Numbered from the stretch's first letter, positions 18,716 to 27,917 are shown. The stretch is DNA of 64,000 nt from Candidatus Enterococcus moelleringii (GCF_017377575.1 NZ_JAFREM010000025.1:124001-188000), one strand, 5' to 3'. Numbers and translations: made by a program. The notes: generated by a model from the letters alone, not told the origin.

Positions 18716-19888
18716 TTATTTTATTCCATACTTTGCTGCAACCGTCAGCAGCTGATCAATATCCTGCTGATTATTAAATGCCCCTAAAGAAAAGCGAATG
18801 AACTGATCCGCGCTAATACTTAGGCAAACGTTATGGCTGCGAAAATATTCAAACATCTCCTGCAGCTGATCCGTTTTGAGCGAGAGAATCCCGCAATGCT
18901 CAGCTTCATTCTTAGGTGTCACTATCGTAAATCCTAGTTCCTCTAGGCCGTCGTAGAGCTGATCATAAAGTGAACAAACATGTTGCCAAATAGCATCGGG
19001 ACCAATTGCTAATATTTCCTGCAAGGCGTCATGGAGTACATAGATCCCCAAATTATCCAGTGAACTATTTTCCATTTTTCCAGCTTTTGTCTCGTCCAAG
19101 CAGCTTAACGAAAAATTCCCATCTGCCTCTTCAACATGAATGTAGGAATTAGCAGCTGTGTAAACTGGCCAAATATGTTCCAAAAAGGTGGGGTGATAAT
19201 AAGTAAAGGCCGTACTATTAACGCCGCAAAGGCCTTTATAGGAAGCCGCCGATACAGCGGCGATGTGCCATTTTTCAGCAAGGAAGGGCTGCAAGCCCAA
19301 ACTTTGAATTGCATCAACGATTAAGAAAATTCTACGTTCGTGACACCAATGGCCAAGTCTTTCTAAATCAATCCGGAAGCCGGTGGCTGATTGTACGTGA
19401 CTGACCAAGATCATGCGAGTCCGTTCATCAGCTGCAGCAGTCAGTTCCTCGATAAGCACTTGTCCATCTTCTCTTACTGGAATTACACGAGCTTCAACAC
19501 CGCGGGTTCTTGCGGCATTGAGGCAAGGCATCAAGACAGAAGGGTGCTCTTGTCTGCTGGTGACGATGTTGTCGCCAGCTTGAAAGTCAAAACCTTGTAA
19601 AATAGCGTTAATTCCCTCGTTTGTATTTCTAGTAAAGGCGATTTGCTCCGGTCCGAGACCACCAACTAGTTGATTTAACAATTCTCGGGTGGCGTCTAGC
19701 GTTTTAAACAAGGTTGCTCGGCCAGGACCGCCCCGTTCATTGCGAACAGCCCCGTATTCCCAGTCGTCAAAGTATTTTTCGGTCGCGTTTCTGCCGAAAG
19801 TTGTCCCTCCGCAATCGTAGGCATTATCTAAATAAATACATTGCTCAGCCACGGGGAATTGCTGTCGATAGTTTTTTTGCCAGTCCAT
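18716..19888 (-). CDS. class V aminotransferase fold PLP enzyme (cysteine desulfurase/epimerase-like)
   Basis: A 390-residue fold-type I PLP enzyme. Residues EHPSVLMPCL, the aspartate pair in IFLIVDAIQS (Asp192) and the Schiff-base lysine in SAASYKGLCG (Lys218) are present. The sequence resembles the isopenicillin-N-epimerase/EgtE/SufS-like group. The cysteine-containing loop of true cysteine desulfurases is not obvious, so C-S lyase, transaminase and epimerase activities are all possible. It starts 9 bp after the ornithine-cyclodeaminase-like gene and is last in an operon with a polar amino acid ABC importer, so it probably acts on the imported amino acid. Confidence 0.8.
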   Translation of the reverse strand: MDWQKNYRQQFPVAEQCIYLDNAYDCGGTTFGRNATEKYFDDWEYGAVRNERGGPGRATLFKTLDATRELLNQLVGGLGPEQIAFTRNTNEGINAILQGFDFQAGDNIVTSRQEHPSVLMPCLNAARTRGVEARVIPVREDGQVLIEELTAAADERTRMILVSHVQSATGFRIDLERLGHWCHERRIFLIVDAIQSLGLQPFLAEKWHIAAVSAASYKGLCGVNSTAFTYYHPTFLEHIWPVYTAANSYIHVEEADGNFSLSCLDETKAGKMENSSLDNLGIYVLHDALQEILAIGPDAIWQHVCSLYDQLYDGLEELGFTIVTPKNEAEHCGILSLKTDQLQEMFEYFRSHNVCLSISADQFIRFSLGAFNNQQDIDQLLTVAAKYGIK

Positions 19889-19897
19889 GTTTTCACC

Positions 19898-20863
19898 TTA
19901 TTCTTCTAGATTATTCGCTACTTGGCATAAATAATTGGCAACGGCCAAGTCTTCCACTGCCATGCCTAAGGCTTCAAAAACAGTGATATCTTTTTTATTC
20001 AGTCTTCCAGAAATTTCACCTTGAAGCACTTGTCCGATGGTTCCTAAAAAGTGGTCTTTTGTAATGAGGCCATCCGCTAAAGGAAGTAAGAAATCACCGG
20101 CTTCATGCATTACAGATTCTTCATTGTCGCCAAAAAAGCGCGCTTGTTTCACAATATCGGCAGCTAGTTCCCGAGAATCGGGAGTACAGGCACCCACCGC
20201 ATTAATGTGGACACCAGACTTCAGCCAGTCCGCTTCAATGATCGGCGTTTTCGCTGGTGTCAGAGTACAGATAATGTCGGCATCCTTCACTGCTTCTTGA
20301 CTAGTTTGACAAGCTGTCACGCTTACGGGATATTTCTCGTTTTCTTTGCGGGCAAATTCCTGAGCGCGTTCGAAATTCTTATCCCATACAGTCACTTGCT
20401 CCAGTGGGAATTGCGTTAATAGAGCCTGCAAATGAGATTCTCCTTGTTCACCAGCACCCAACAAAGCGAGGCTAGCAGAATCAGGATTTGCCAGAACTTT
20501 GCTGGCGGCAGCGCTGACTGCGCCAGTTCGCAGTTGGGTAACGGAAGTCGCATCCACGACCCCTTTTAATTGTCCATGCTCCTTCTCGAAAATCAAAATT
20601 TGCCCTTGATGAGAAGGATAGCCTTCTTGACTATTTTGCAAATACACACTTAATATTTTAGTTCCAAAATACCCAGCATTAGAATAGCCGGGCATCAGTC
20701 CTAAAATATTATCATTAGGCATTTTGATTGCAGTTCTTAAGTATTGAACATCTTCACCAGTTTCAACATTTTCCAGCGTTTGTGCCATTAGGTCAACACA
20801 GGTCTTCATATCCAAATGTTCCTCAACAAATGATTCATCCAGAACCACTAGCTGCTGTTTCAT
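19898..20863 (-). CDS. ornithine cyclodeaminase / mu-crystallin family protein
   Basis: A 321-residue NAD(P)-dependent enzyme. The substrate-side lysine block YFGTKILSVY (Lys69), QLRTGAVSAAA (Arg112) and the nucleotide-binding LLGAGEQG (about 134-141) are visible. The aspartate that proton-relays in true ornithine cyclodeaminase lies in the C-terminal third of the family, but I cannot place it with certainty here. Other members are ketimine reductases, alanine or lysine dehydrogenases and SbnB-like enzymes. It starts after AAGAAGGAAG, 15 bp downstream of the ABC ATPase gene, in the same operon. The substrate is likely an amino acid or ketimine related to the transported solute. Confidence 0.85.
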   Translation of the reverse strand: MKQQLVVLDESFVEEHLDMKTCVDLMAQTLENVETGEDVQYLRTAIKMPNDNILGLMPGYSNAGYFGTKILSVYLQNSQEGYPSHQGQILIFEKEHGQLKGVVDATSVTQLRTGAVSAAASKVLANPDSASLALLGAGEQGESHLQALLTQFPLEQVTVWDKNFERAQEFARKENEKYPVSVTACQTSQEAVKDADIICTLTPAKTPIIEADWLKSGVHINAVGACTPDSRELAADIVKQARFFGDNEESVMHEAGDFLLPLADGLITKDHFLGTIGQVLQGEISGRLNKKDITVFEALGMAVEDLAVANYLCQVANNLEE

Positions 20864-20878
20864 AGTCTTCCTTCTTTC

Positions 20879-21622
20879 TTAAATAGACTCTGGCAAAATC
20901 CTTTTCAAGAAGCGGCGAGTTCGTTCTTCTTTAGGATTCGAGAAGATTTCTTCAGGCGGACCTTCTTCAACGATGACCCCTTCATCCATAAAAATTACCT
21001 TATTGGCAACTTCGGAGGCAAAAGCCATCTCGTGAGTGACGACAATCATCGTGACGCCTTCGTCCGCAATTTTTTTGATAATCTTCAAGGTTTCGCCTAC
21101 CAATTCTGGATCCAGCGCGGAGGTTGGCTCATCAAACATAATAATCTCCGGATTCAAGACGATCGCTCGCGCAATACCGACCCGTTGCTGCTGACCACCT
21201 GAGAGCTGTGAAGGGTAGGAGTCATACTTAGCCTTTAAGCCGACTTTGTCCAAGGCTTCTTTGGCTCTTTGCTCCGCTTCGGCTTTAGGCACTTTGCGGG
21301 CGATAGTTAATCCTTCCATCACATTTTCTAAGGCTGTTTTATTGTTAAATAAATTATGATTTTGGAAAACAAAAGCGGTTTTCTTTCTGACCGCTAAAAT
21401 CTCCTTTTTAGAGGCGTGTTTTAAATCAACTGTTTTACCTGCAATAGTCAATTTACCGCTGTCCGCTTTGTCGAGGAAATTGATACAGCGGAGCAGGGTC
21501 GTTTTTCCAGACCCGCTGACGCCTAGGATAACGATCACATCACCGGTTTCCACTTCTAAACTGACACCCTTCAAAACCTCTTGAAGGCCGAATTTTTTGT
21601 ATACTTCTTTAACCTCTATCAT
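20879..21622 (-). CDS. polar amino acid ABC transporter ATP-binding protein
   Basis: A 247-residue GlnQ/TcyN-type ATPase: Walker [10 protein letters not shown] (valine where proline is common), signature [14 protein letters not shown], Walker [13 protein letters not shown] and H-loop VTHEM. Its start overlaps the stop of the upstream permease gene (ATGA), indicating translational coupling. Together with two permeases and a solute-binding lipoprotein it makes a complete type I importer. The closest functional types by appearance are cystine, glutamine and histidine transporters. Confidence 0.9.
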   Translation of the reverse strand: MIEVKEVYKKFGLQEVLKGVSLEVETGDVIVILGVSGSGKTTLLRCINFLDKADSGKLTIAGKTVDLKHASKKEILAVRKKTAFVFQNHNLFNNKTALENVMEGLTIARKVPKAEAEQRAKEALDKVGLKAKYDSYPSQLSGGQQQRVGIARAIVLNPEIIMFDEPTSALDPELVGETLKIIKKIADEGVTMIVVTHEMAFASEVANKVIFMDEGVIVEEGPPEEIFSNPKEERTRRFLKRILPESI

Positions 21623-22326
21623 GCTTGACTCCTTCTATAACGTCCCATATAATCTTCTGCTAATTTGCCTAGCTGAATGCAGATCAGGCTAATACCCCAA
21701 TAAATCAGAGCAGCCGCTACGTAGGCTTCCAAGTAGCAGTAATAAATACTTGCCACCTTCAATCCAGCGTTCAAGACATCCTGAACCCCCACTAAGATTA
21801 CTAGTGCCGACAGCTTAACCAAAGAATTGATGTTTCCGATCAAAGTAGGCACTAAGACTAAAAATGCTTGCGGCATGATAATGCGGTAGAACGTTTGGAA
21901 TTTTGTCAGTCCCACCGTATAACCGGCTTCATATTGTCCTTTATCGACGGACATCAGTGCACCACGAACGGATTCTGAGAGCAGGGCCACTGCGGCAATC
22001 GACAAAGCAAAAACAGCGACGTAGATCTTATCTACTTCAGAAACAGTCAGGCTCCAACCTAGTGATTGAGCGATCGCATTAAAATTACTGTTAAACCATA
22101 AACCGGCAATTAAGATAATTAGGTTGACTGGGATGGCCTTGACAATCGCGATCAAGACCGTGAAAAATTGATCCAAAACCTTCACATGAAATATTCGGAC
22201 CAAGGCAATCGGCGTTCCAATCAGTAGCCCGACGATAAGTGTCGTAGCTGCAATACCCAGACTAACAGGAATCTTCATGAAGCTGGCCTGCAAACATTCA
22301 AGGAAGTAATTCAATTGAAAGTTCAT
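21619..22326 (-). CDS. polar amino acid ABC transporter permease 2
   Basis: A 235-residue HisM/TcyL-type permease with about five membrane helices and the cytoplasmic EAA loop ([25 protein letters not shown]) that contacts the ATPase. It overlaps both its neighbours by 4 bp (ATGA junctions). The partner is the permease encoded just upstream; most such importers use a heterodimer or homodimer, and the presence of two distinct permeases points to a heterodimer. Confidence 0.9.
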   Translation of the reverse strand: MNFQLNYFLECLQASFMKIPVSLGIAATTLIVGLLIGTPIALVRIFHVKVLDQFFTVLIAIVKAIPVNLIILIAGLWFNSNFNAIAQSLGWSLTVSEVDKIYVAVFALSIAAVALLSESVRGALMSVDKGQYEAGYTVGLTKFQTFYRIIMPQAFLVLVPTLIGNINSLVKLSALVILVGVQDVLNAGLKVASIYYCYLEAYVAAALIYWGISLICIQLGKLAEDYMGRYRRSQA

Positions 22327-23024
22327 GCGGTCACCTTCCTTTTGTTCAAAGCTCTTCGATTAATTAGCGCAAAAACGCCCTCCAAAATTAAGCTGATTGC
22401 TGCAAAAATAATCGCTACACCGATGTAGCCTTCAATCGAATGTCGAGTGGTGGCAGCAATCATCCGTACTTTACCCATCATATCAGCTACACCGATCATA
22501 TAAGCCAAAGCTGTATCCTGCAGCAGCATAACAAATAACGTTTCCAGACTGGGAATCGCTACTTTCATTGCCTGTGGGAAAACGATGCGCCAAAAAGCCT
22601 GCCACCCCGTCAGCCCGACGGAATAGGCGGCCTCTGTTTGTCCGATTGGGACGGATAGAATCGCTGCGCGAATCAGCTCCGCCATGTAGCCGGACTGATT
22701 CAGCCCAAAGGTGATAAAAACAAAAAAGAGTTTATCCACACCGCTTAAATCCATATTTAAATAAGAACGAAACAACAAAGGCATCCCATAATAGACAATG
22801 AACATCTGAACTAAAGCCGGAGTTCCCCGGAAAAAGGAAATCATTAAATAAGCAAGTTGGTTCAAAATAGGAATGCGCTTGATCCGAATCACCGCCAGCA
22901 AAGTTCCCAGCAACAATCCGATAATTGTGGCGATAACCACAATTTCGAATGTCACCGGAAGCTTTTGCAAGATCTGCGGAAAGACGTGAACAAAGCGTTC
23001 CCAAGAAAAAAAGTTAGAACTCAT
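22323..23024 (-). CDS. polar amino acid ABC transporter permease 1
   Basis: A 233-residue permease of the same family with five predicted membrane helices and the EAA loop (GQTEAAYSVGLTGWQAFWRIVFPQA). The ribosome binding site AAAGGATG precedes the ATG. It lies 27 bp after the solute-binding protein gene and overlaps the second permease gene by 4 bp. Confidence 0.9.
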   Translation of the reverse strand: MSSNFFSWERFVHVFPQILQKLPVTFEIVVIATIIGLLLGTLLAVIRIKRIPILNQLAYLMISFFRGTPALVQMFIVYYGMPLLFRSYLNMDLSGVDKLFFVFITFGLNQSGYMAELIRAAILSVPIGQTEAAYSVGLTGWQAFWRIVFPQAMKVAIPSLETLFVMLLQDTALAYMIGVADMMGKVRMIAATTRHSIEGYIGVAIIFAAISLILEGVFALINRRALNKRKVTA

Positions 23025-23051
23025 AGTTTACATCCTTTTCCCTGAAATTTC

Positions 23052-23900
23052 TTATTTTGTATAGTCTTCGCCTAAATATTCTTTTGAAAGCTTGCCAGTC
23101 TCGCCTTCATCATGTAATTCTTGCAAGGCAGCACTGATGTCTTTCTCCATCTGCTCAGCATCTTTGTTGTATAGGTAGTAGCAGCCAGAATCAGCTTGAT
23201 CACCAAAAATATTTTCGCCATATTGTTCTAGGCCATCAAATTGTTTCACCCATTGGTCGGCATCGATTTTTTCGTTGATATAGGCATCATAAACGCCATT
23301 AGTAAGATTGCTGACGATTTGCTCGTTTTCGGAATCTTCATAAACGATTTCAACGGCTTTGTCAGGGTTCTCTTTGTTGTAAGCCTCTAACAGGTTGGAA
23401 ACATTTCCGCCGGTTTTTACCTGCACTTTTTTACCAGCAAGGTCGTCCATCGTTTCAAAGTCTTGACCTTCTGCGCCTAAGATGACATAACCACCCGTTG
23501 TTACACTTGGTGTTTCAGAATATAAATACTTTTGGTCGCGTTCTTCATTCCAGCCAAAGCCGTGGACACCCATATCGTAGCTGCCAGTATCCAGACCAAC
23601 TAAGATATTCGAAAACTCAGTCGGCTCATAACTAAATTCGTATTGTGGTAATTTTTCGTCGACTAGTTTCAGCACTTCATATTCATAACCGGCTAATTCT
23701 TCATTTTCATCCAAATAGCAGAAGGGGTTATACGCATTACCAATCCCAATTCGCACCACTTGAACATCATCGTTTGCGGCGTTGCTGCTATCACCAGTTG
23801 CTTCATCATCATTGTTTCCGCATGCTGTAAGCATGACACTGGAAAGAGCCACTACTCCAAGAAAAGCTAATTTCTTCACAAATACATTTTTCCCCATCAT
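23052..23900 (-). CDS. extracellular solute-binding lipoprotein (family 3), polar amino acid
   Basis: A 282-residue lipoprotein with a signal peptide and lipobox MLTACG, followed by an acidic Asn/Asp linker. It has two SBP_bac_3 lobes: NAYNPFCYLDENEELAGYEYEVLKLV in lobe 1 and the GGNVSNLLEAYNKENPDKAVEIVYEDSE hinge region. The cysteine-bearing pocket segment and general form are reminiscent of cystine/cysteine-type binding proteins, but glutamine- or histidine-type ligands cannot be excluded. The start is the first of an ATGATG pair behind AAAAGGGG. It is the first gene of the six-gene minus-strand operon driven by the promoter at 23956-23984. Confidence 0.87.
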   Translation of the reverse strand: MMGKNVFVKKLAFLGVVALSSVMLTACGNNDDEATGDSSNAANDDVQVVRIGIGNAYNPFCYLDENEELAGYEYEVLKLVDEKLPQYEFSYEPTEFSNILVGLDTGSYDMGVHGFGWNEERDQKYLYSETPSVTTGGYVILGAEGQDFETMDDLAGKKVQVKTGGNVSNLLEAYNKENPDKAVEIVYEDSENEQIVSNLTNGVYDAYINEKIDADQWVKQFDGLEQYGENIFGDQADSGCYYLYNKDAEQMEKDISAALQELHDEGETGKLSKEYLGEDYTK

Positions 23901-23955
23901 CAAATACCCCTTTTCTCATTGTTTGTTCAAAAATTATTAATCTAATTTTAAAGTA

Positions 23956-23984
23956 AGTGTACAGGCTGGAGCAAGCGGTGTCAA
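23956..23984 (-). promoter_or_regulatory. promoter of the amino acid importer operon
   Basis: On the minus strand TTGACA (23979-23984), 17-nt spacer, TACACT (23956-23961), about 56 bp before the start codon. Confidence 0.7.
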
Positions 23985-24358
23985 TCAAGGGTTTATTTGA
24001 ACGCTTCCTATTAGTAAATGCTTCTTTTGTAAATACTAGAAAAGCAAATAGGTAAAAAATTGTCTAGAAACGAAGCTAGCAAAATTGATACTTTTTCTCG
24101 TAGTAGAAGGATCTTTTTTGCATGAAAGTAAGTCAGTATCGCTAAACTTTCCCTTGTGAACACTCTCATCATTTCCTCATCTCCGATTGCTTTTGGTAGC
24201 GCTTTTCGTTATACTTTGGATGTGATTTCCAGACAGAGAAGGCAGGTGGGAAAGATGGCGTATCATCGTATTTGACTATGAGCAGTAAACACGCTTAGAG
24301 GTTCTAAGTTAGTGAAGTCAATAGTCTTTCCTATGGGTGTCTTTTTGGTGTGTCATCA

Positions 24359-24378
24359 TATGTGAGTTTTGTCACATA
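24359..24378. promoter_or_regulatory. CRP/ArcR-type perfect dyad upstream of the cystine symporter operon
   Basis: TATGTGA-GTTTTG-TCACATA contains TGTGA-N6-TCACA, the recognition pattern of CRP-family proteins. In Firmicutes the CRP-like regulator ArcR uses it. It lies about 130 bp before the start codon at 24508. The rest of the 23985-24350 spacer shows no gene I can support. Confidence 0.55.
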
Positions 24379-24397
24379 CAAAAAGGATATGCAGAGG

Positions 24398-24424
24398 AAA
24401 CATACATTTGTCGTATGTTTTTTT
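24398..24424 (+). terminator. hairpin with T-run in the leader of the cystine symporter operon
   Basis: AAACATAC-N7-GTATGTTT followed by a T-run ending at 24424. It could be an attenuator, the terminator of an unseen short transcript, or an operator. Confidence 0.6.
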
Positions 24425-24507
24425 GTCGTGTCGCAAAGTCAATGGAAATCGTGGTGAAAAGACCCAAGACAAGACTTCCTAAACAATAATTTTAGGAGAG
24501 TGTAAAA

Positions 24508-25878
24508 ATGTTAATCGCTTTATCGTTTGTCGTAATTATCGCAGCTATTTACGGGTTGATGTATTTAAAAAGCAAGAAAGTACCATTTTCAAAACGTGTT
24601 GTTCTAGCCTTAGTGCTGGGTATTGTGATTGGAATTATTTTTAATCAGCTATTTTCCGCTTCAGAAGGCGCATTGTTTTCTGACTGGGTGGGTATGTTCG
24701 GCAGCATCTATGTGAAGCTTTTGCAAATGATCGCTATGCCATTAATCTTGGTTTGTGTCATTTTGGCCTTCACTAAAATTGAAATCAAAACCAATGTAGT
24801 TAAGATTGGTGTTACGATTGTCAGCACGTTGATTATCACTGCTGGATTAGCTGGAATCATTGGGATTGCAACGGGCTATTTTGCTAATATCGACGGCAGT
24901 GCCTTTAATATCAGTCAGTCGGCCTTAAGTGCGGCTAGTGATATCGAAAAAAATTATGTAGCCGGTGGGGAACAGGCCTTATCCTTGCCGCAAAAAATTG
25001 TCGCAATCTTCCCATCTAATCCATTTTATGATTTGACGGGTCAACGGGCCAGCGCAACTTTGGGTGTGGTTATTTTCGCCTTGTTCTTAGGTGTTGCTTA
25101 CCTGCGTATCAAAGATAAGAAACCTAAAGAAGCCCTATTATTCAAAAACGGAATGGACAGCATCTACGAAATCATCATGTCAGTGGTACGCTTGTTCTTA
25201 TCATTTGCACCTTACGCGGTGTTAACTATTATGACTACAACCGTTGTAAACAATGATTTGTCCGCCGTTTGGAAGCTGGCGCAGTTCTTTGTGGCTTGTT
25301 ATGTAGCGATGCTGATTATGATGGTGATCCAATTAGCAATCATGGCTTTCTGCGGCGTGTCACCGATTCGCTATTTGAAAAAAGCTTTGCCAGTATTGTC
25401 CTTTGCCTTCATTACAGCTTCTAGTGCTGGATCGATGGCGATGAATTTAGAAATGCAGGAAGAGCTGGGTATTCCAAAAGGGATCTCTAGTCTGAGCGCA
25501 TCCTTTGCGACATCCATGGGAATGAACGGCTGTGCCGGCTTGTATCCAGGGATTATTATCGCGATTGTTGCTATGACCCAAGGAATTAACCCACTGTCAC
25601 CACAATTTTTATTCTATGCAGCCTTCATGATCGCCATGACGTCCTTCGGTATTGCAGGAACAGGTGGCGGTGGAACGGTAGCCACCATTATTACGCTGTC
25701 AGCATTAGGTTTGCCAGTTGGCTTAGCGGGCGTCTTTATTGCGATTGAACCATTGGTGGATATGGGACGAACCGTGGTTAATCTAAATGGCGGAGTGGTT
25801 GCCAGCATGGTGACTTGCAAGACCAATGGCGTTGATTTAAGGGAACCAAAAGATACAACTTTACGAACCGAACATTAA
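24508..25878 (+). CDS. tcyP: L-cystine symporter, TcyP-like (DAACS family)
   Basis: A 456-residue membrane symporter with eight or more helices and the DAACS re-entrant loop regions. Blocks shared with Bacillus TcyP (as I recall it) include YVKLLQMIAMPLILV, NPFYDLTGQRASATLGVVIFALFLG and the TASSAGSMAMNLE serine-rich loop. The C-terminal GVFIAIEPLVDMGRT closes the transport core. The family imports cystine or dicarboxylates with Na+ or H+; the cystine branch fits best. The start follows TTTTAGGAGAG. The gene is 18 bp upstream of the YjiM-like gene and forms a three-gene operon with it. Confidence 0.8.
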   Translation: MLIALSFVVIIAAIYGLMYLKSKKVPFSKRVVLALVLGIVIGIIFNQLFSASEGALFSDWVGMFGSIYVKLLQMIAMPLILVCVILAFTKIEIKTNVVKIGVTIVSTLIITAGLAGIIGIATGYFANIDGSAFNISQSALSAASDIEKNYVAGGEQALSLPQKIVAIFPSNPFYDLTGQRASATLGVVIFALFLGVAYLRIKDKKPKEALLFKNGMDSIYEIIMSVVRLFLSFAPYAVLTIMTTTVVNNDLSAVWKLAQFFVACYVAMLIMMVIQLAIMAFCGVSPIRYLKKALPVLSFAFITASSAGSMAMNLEMQEELGIPKGISSLSASFATSMGMNGCAGLYPGIIIAIVAMTQGINPLSPQFLFYAAFMIAMTSFGIAGTGGGGTVATIITLSALGLPVGLAGVFIAIEPLVDMGRTVVNLNGGVVASMVTCKTNGVDLREPKDTTLRTEH

Positions 25879-25896
25879 AAAAGGGGGAAAAGAAAT

Positions 25897-27075
25897 ATGG
25901 AATTACGTACAGAATTGCCTGAGGTATTTGACGAGTTCGGCGAAGCACGCCGCCAAGGATTTTTAACGGTTAAGAACCTCAAAGAACAGGGACAAGCAGT
26001 TGTTGGGGTTTATTGTACCTTTATGCCGGAAGAGCTGGTGATGGCCAGTGGTGCCATTCAGATCAGTCTATGTTCCACTTCAGATGAAACGATTCCGGAT
26101 GCAGAAGAAGATTTGCCGCGGAATTTATGCCCATTGATCAAGTCCAGCTACGGCTTTGGTAAAACTGACAAATGCCCGTACTTCTATTTTTCTGACTTGG
26201 TAGTCGGGGAAACGACTTGCGACGGTAAGAAAAAAATGTACGAATACATGGAAGAGTTCAAGGATACTTACTTGATGCACTTGCCCCATAACCGAGACAG
26301 TGAAGCCAGCAAAAAACTATGGTACAGCGAATTAGTCGGCTTCAAAGAAAAATTAGAAGACTTTTTCGACGTGACCATCACCGAAGATCAAATTCGTGAA
26401 GCTATTAAGTTGAAAAATTACGAACGGCGGGCCAAACAAAACTTTTATCGTCTAGGACAACTAAATCCGCCAGCTATCAGTGGTACGGAAATTTTCCAAG
26501 TGATGTACGGCTCCCAGTACAAGTTTGACAAACAGGAAGTCATCCAAATGTTGGAAGAAACCACTCAAAAAGTGAAGACTTCTTACGAGGAAGGTAAAGT
26601 ACTGCCGAAAAAACCAAGAATTCTGATTACTGGATCTCCAATGGGCGGCGTCACCGAAAAAGTGATCAAAGCCATTGAAGACAACGGCGGAATCGTCGTC
26701 GCCTTTGAAAATTGTACCGTTAGTAAAGCGGTAGAACGTTTGGTGGAGGAAGATACCGAAGACGTTTACCAAGCCTTGGTAGATAAATACATCAACATCG
26801 GCTGTGCCTGCATGTCTAATAACCAACCACGGAAAGATATGTTAAGCAACATGGTGGATGATTACCAAGTAGACGGCGTGATTGATATGGTACTGCAAAA
26901 CTGTATTCCATTTTCTGTGGAATCGCTGAAGATCAAACGCTATTTAAATGAAGAAAAGGATACCCCATACCTTTATTTAGAAACAGATTATTCCACTTCC
27001 GATATCGAGCAGATTAACACCCGGGTGACTGCTTTTATCGAAATGTTAGAGGAAGAAACAGCATGTACTATCTAG
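25897..27075 (+). CDS. YjiM-like protein, 2-hydroxyacyl-CoA dehydratase D family (double-cubane cluster type)
   Basis: A 392-residue protein very close to E. coli YjiM over its length: the DLPRNLCPLIKSSYGFGKTD and DKCPYFYFSDLVVGETTCDG blocks are nearly identical as I recall. Cysteines at 40, 59, 78, 93 and 108, plus later ones in ENCTVS, IGCACMS and LQNCIP, are available as Fe-S ligands. This clade is related to the proteins shown to hold a double-cubane [8Fe-9S] cluster that reduce small molecules such as acetylene at very low potential; the natural substrate is unknown. It is not a classical HgdB because no second dehydratase subunit is present. The ATPase activator gene overlaps its end. 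Confidence 0.85.
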   Translation: MELRTELPEVFDEFGEARRQGFLTVKNLKEQGQAVVGVYCTFMPEELVMASGAIQISLCSTSDETIPDAEEDLPRNLCPLIKSSYGFGKTDKCPYFYFSDLVVGETTCDGKKKMYEYMEEFKDTYLMHLPHNRDSEASKKLWYSELVGFKEKLEDFFDVTITEDQIREAIKLKNYERRAKQNFYRLGQLNPPAISGTEIFQVMYGSQYKFDKQEVIQMLEETTQKVKTSYEEGKVLPKKPRILITGSPMGGVTEKVIKAIEDNGGIVVAFENCTVSKAVERLVEEDTEDVYQALVDKYINIGCACMSNNQPRKDMLSNMVDDYQVDGVIDMVLQNCIPFSVESLKIKRYLNEEKDTPYLYLETDYSTSDIEQINTRVTAFIEMLEEETACTI

Positions 27076-27830
27076 GCATGGATTCCGGTTCCACGACTAC
27101 AAAAGGGGTTCTTTTCTTAGACGACCAGTTGATTGATAAAGAACTGATTCCCACCGGCGGCAATCCTCGCGGAGCGATGGAGCAGATCGTGGATCAGTTT
27201 ACGAACGAACATCAGCTGACGAAAGAAACATGTAAATTAATTACTACCGGCTATGGGCGCAAATTGATGGACAGCGACCTGGCGATTACCGAAATCAGCT
27301 GCCACGGCAAAGGGGCTGAGTACCTGCAGCCTGGCATAAAACAGGTAATCGACATTGGCGGGCAAGATTGCAAAACCATCCAACTAAACGGCAAGGGCAC
27401 CGTGGTAGAATTCAATATGAACGACCGCTGTGCAGCAGGAACTGGCCGTTTCGTGGAAGTCATGATGCGCACACTGGGGGAAGATATCACCAAGCTGGAT
27501 CAATTTGCTTCGCTTGGCAAACCAGTGACCATCAACAGCATGTGTACCGTTTTTGCCGAATCAGAAGTAATTGGCATGATCTCTAAAGGTGAAAAACGAG
27601 AAGATATTGCCTGTGGCGTGCTCCATTCCATCGCCAAGCGTATCAGCGGCCAATACTCCAAGCTGCGGCCAAAACGCGGAGAAGAGGTCCTGTTTACCGG
27701 CGGACTTTCTCGCAGTACTCAGTTCGCAGAAGTCTTAGCAACTTATGTTCATGCACCGGTGCATACCAACGAATTATCCCAATACGCTGGAGCCATCGGT
27801 GCGGCGTTAATTGGACAGCGAAAATTATAG
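27063..27830 (+). CDS. YjiL-like ATPase activator of the double-cubane type protein (BadF/HgdC family)
   Basis: A 255-residue ASKHA-fold ATPase. The N-terminal phosphate motif is GMDSGSTTTKG, IDIGGQDCK is phosphate 2, and FTGGLSRS is near the C-terminus. Cys123 (NDRCAAGTG) and Cys161 (NSMCTVFAESE) are the two residues that bind one [4Fe-4S] cluster across the homodimer interface in HgdC. It would deliver electrons to the YjiM-like partner at low potential with ATP hydrolysis. The start overlaps the previous gene by 13 bp and follows TTAGAGGAAG. Terminated at 27838-27876. Confidence 0.88.
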   Translation: MYYLGMDSGSTTTKGVLFLDDQLIDKELIPTGGNPRGAMEQIVDQFTNEHQLTKETCKLITTGYGRKLMDSDLAITEISCHGKGAEYLQPGIKQVIDIGGQDCKTIQLNGKGTVVEFNMNDRCAAGTGRFVEVMMRTLGEDITKLDQFASLGKPVTINSMCTVFAESEVIGMISKGEKREDIACGVLHSIAKRISGQYSKLRPKRGEEVLFTGGLSRSTQFAEVLATYVHAPVHTNELSQYAGAIGAALIGQRKL

Positions 27831-27837
27831 TTTTGAG

Positions 27838-27876
27838 AAATCAGTGATTGCCTGAAAGGGCAGTTGCTGATTTTTT
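27838..27876 (+). terminator. terminator after the cystine/double-cubane operon
   Basis: Nested stem AAATCAG...CTGATTT with inner ATTGCC/GGCAGT pairing, followed by T6. Confidence 0.75.
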
Positions 27877-27917
27877 ATATTCTGTTTTCAAGGAACGTGA
27901 GGGATTGATGGGATTCA

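Noticed and set aside
18716-19888. Selenocysteine synthase SelA or a selenium-delivering NifS for the UGA gene
   Set aside because: The protein is a class V PLP enzyme, but it lacks SelA features and shows no link to selenium genes; no sel machinery is visible in the window.
23985-24350. Lysine, glycine or T-box type riboswitch before the cystine symporter
   Set aside because: I looked for the conserved cores (for example a T-box TGGN element) and found none; only the dyad and hairpin near 24359-24424 are supportable.
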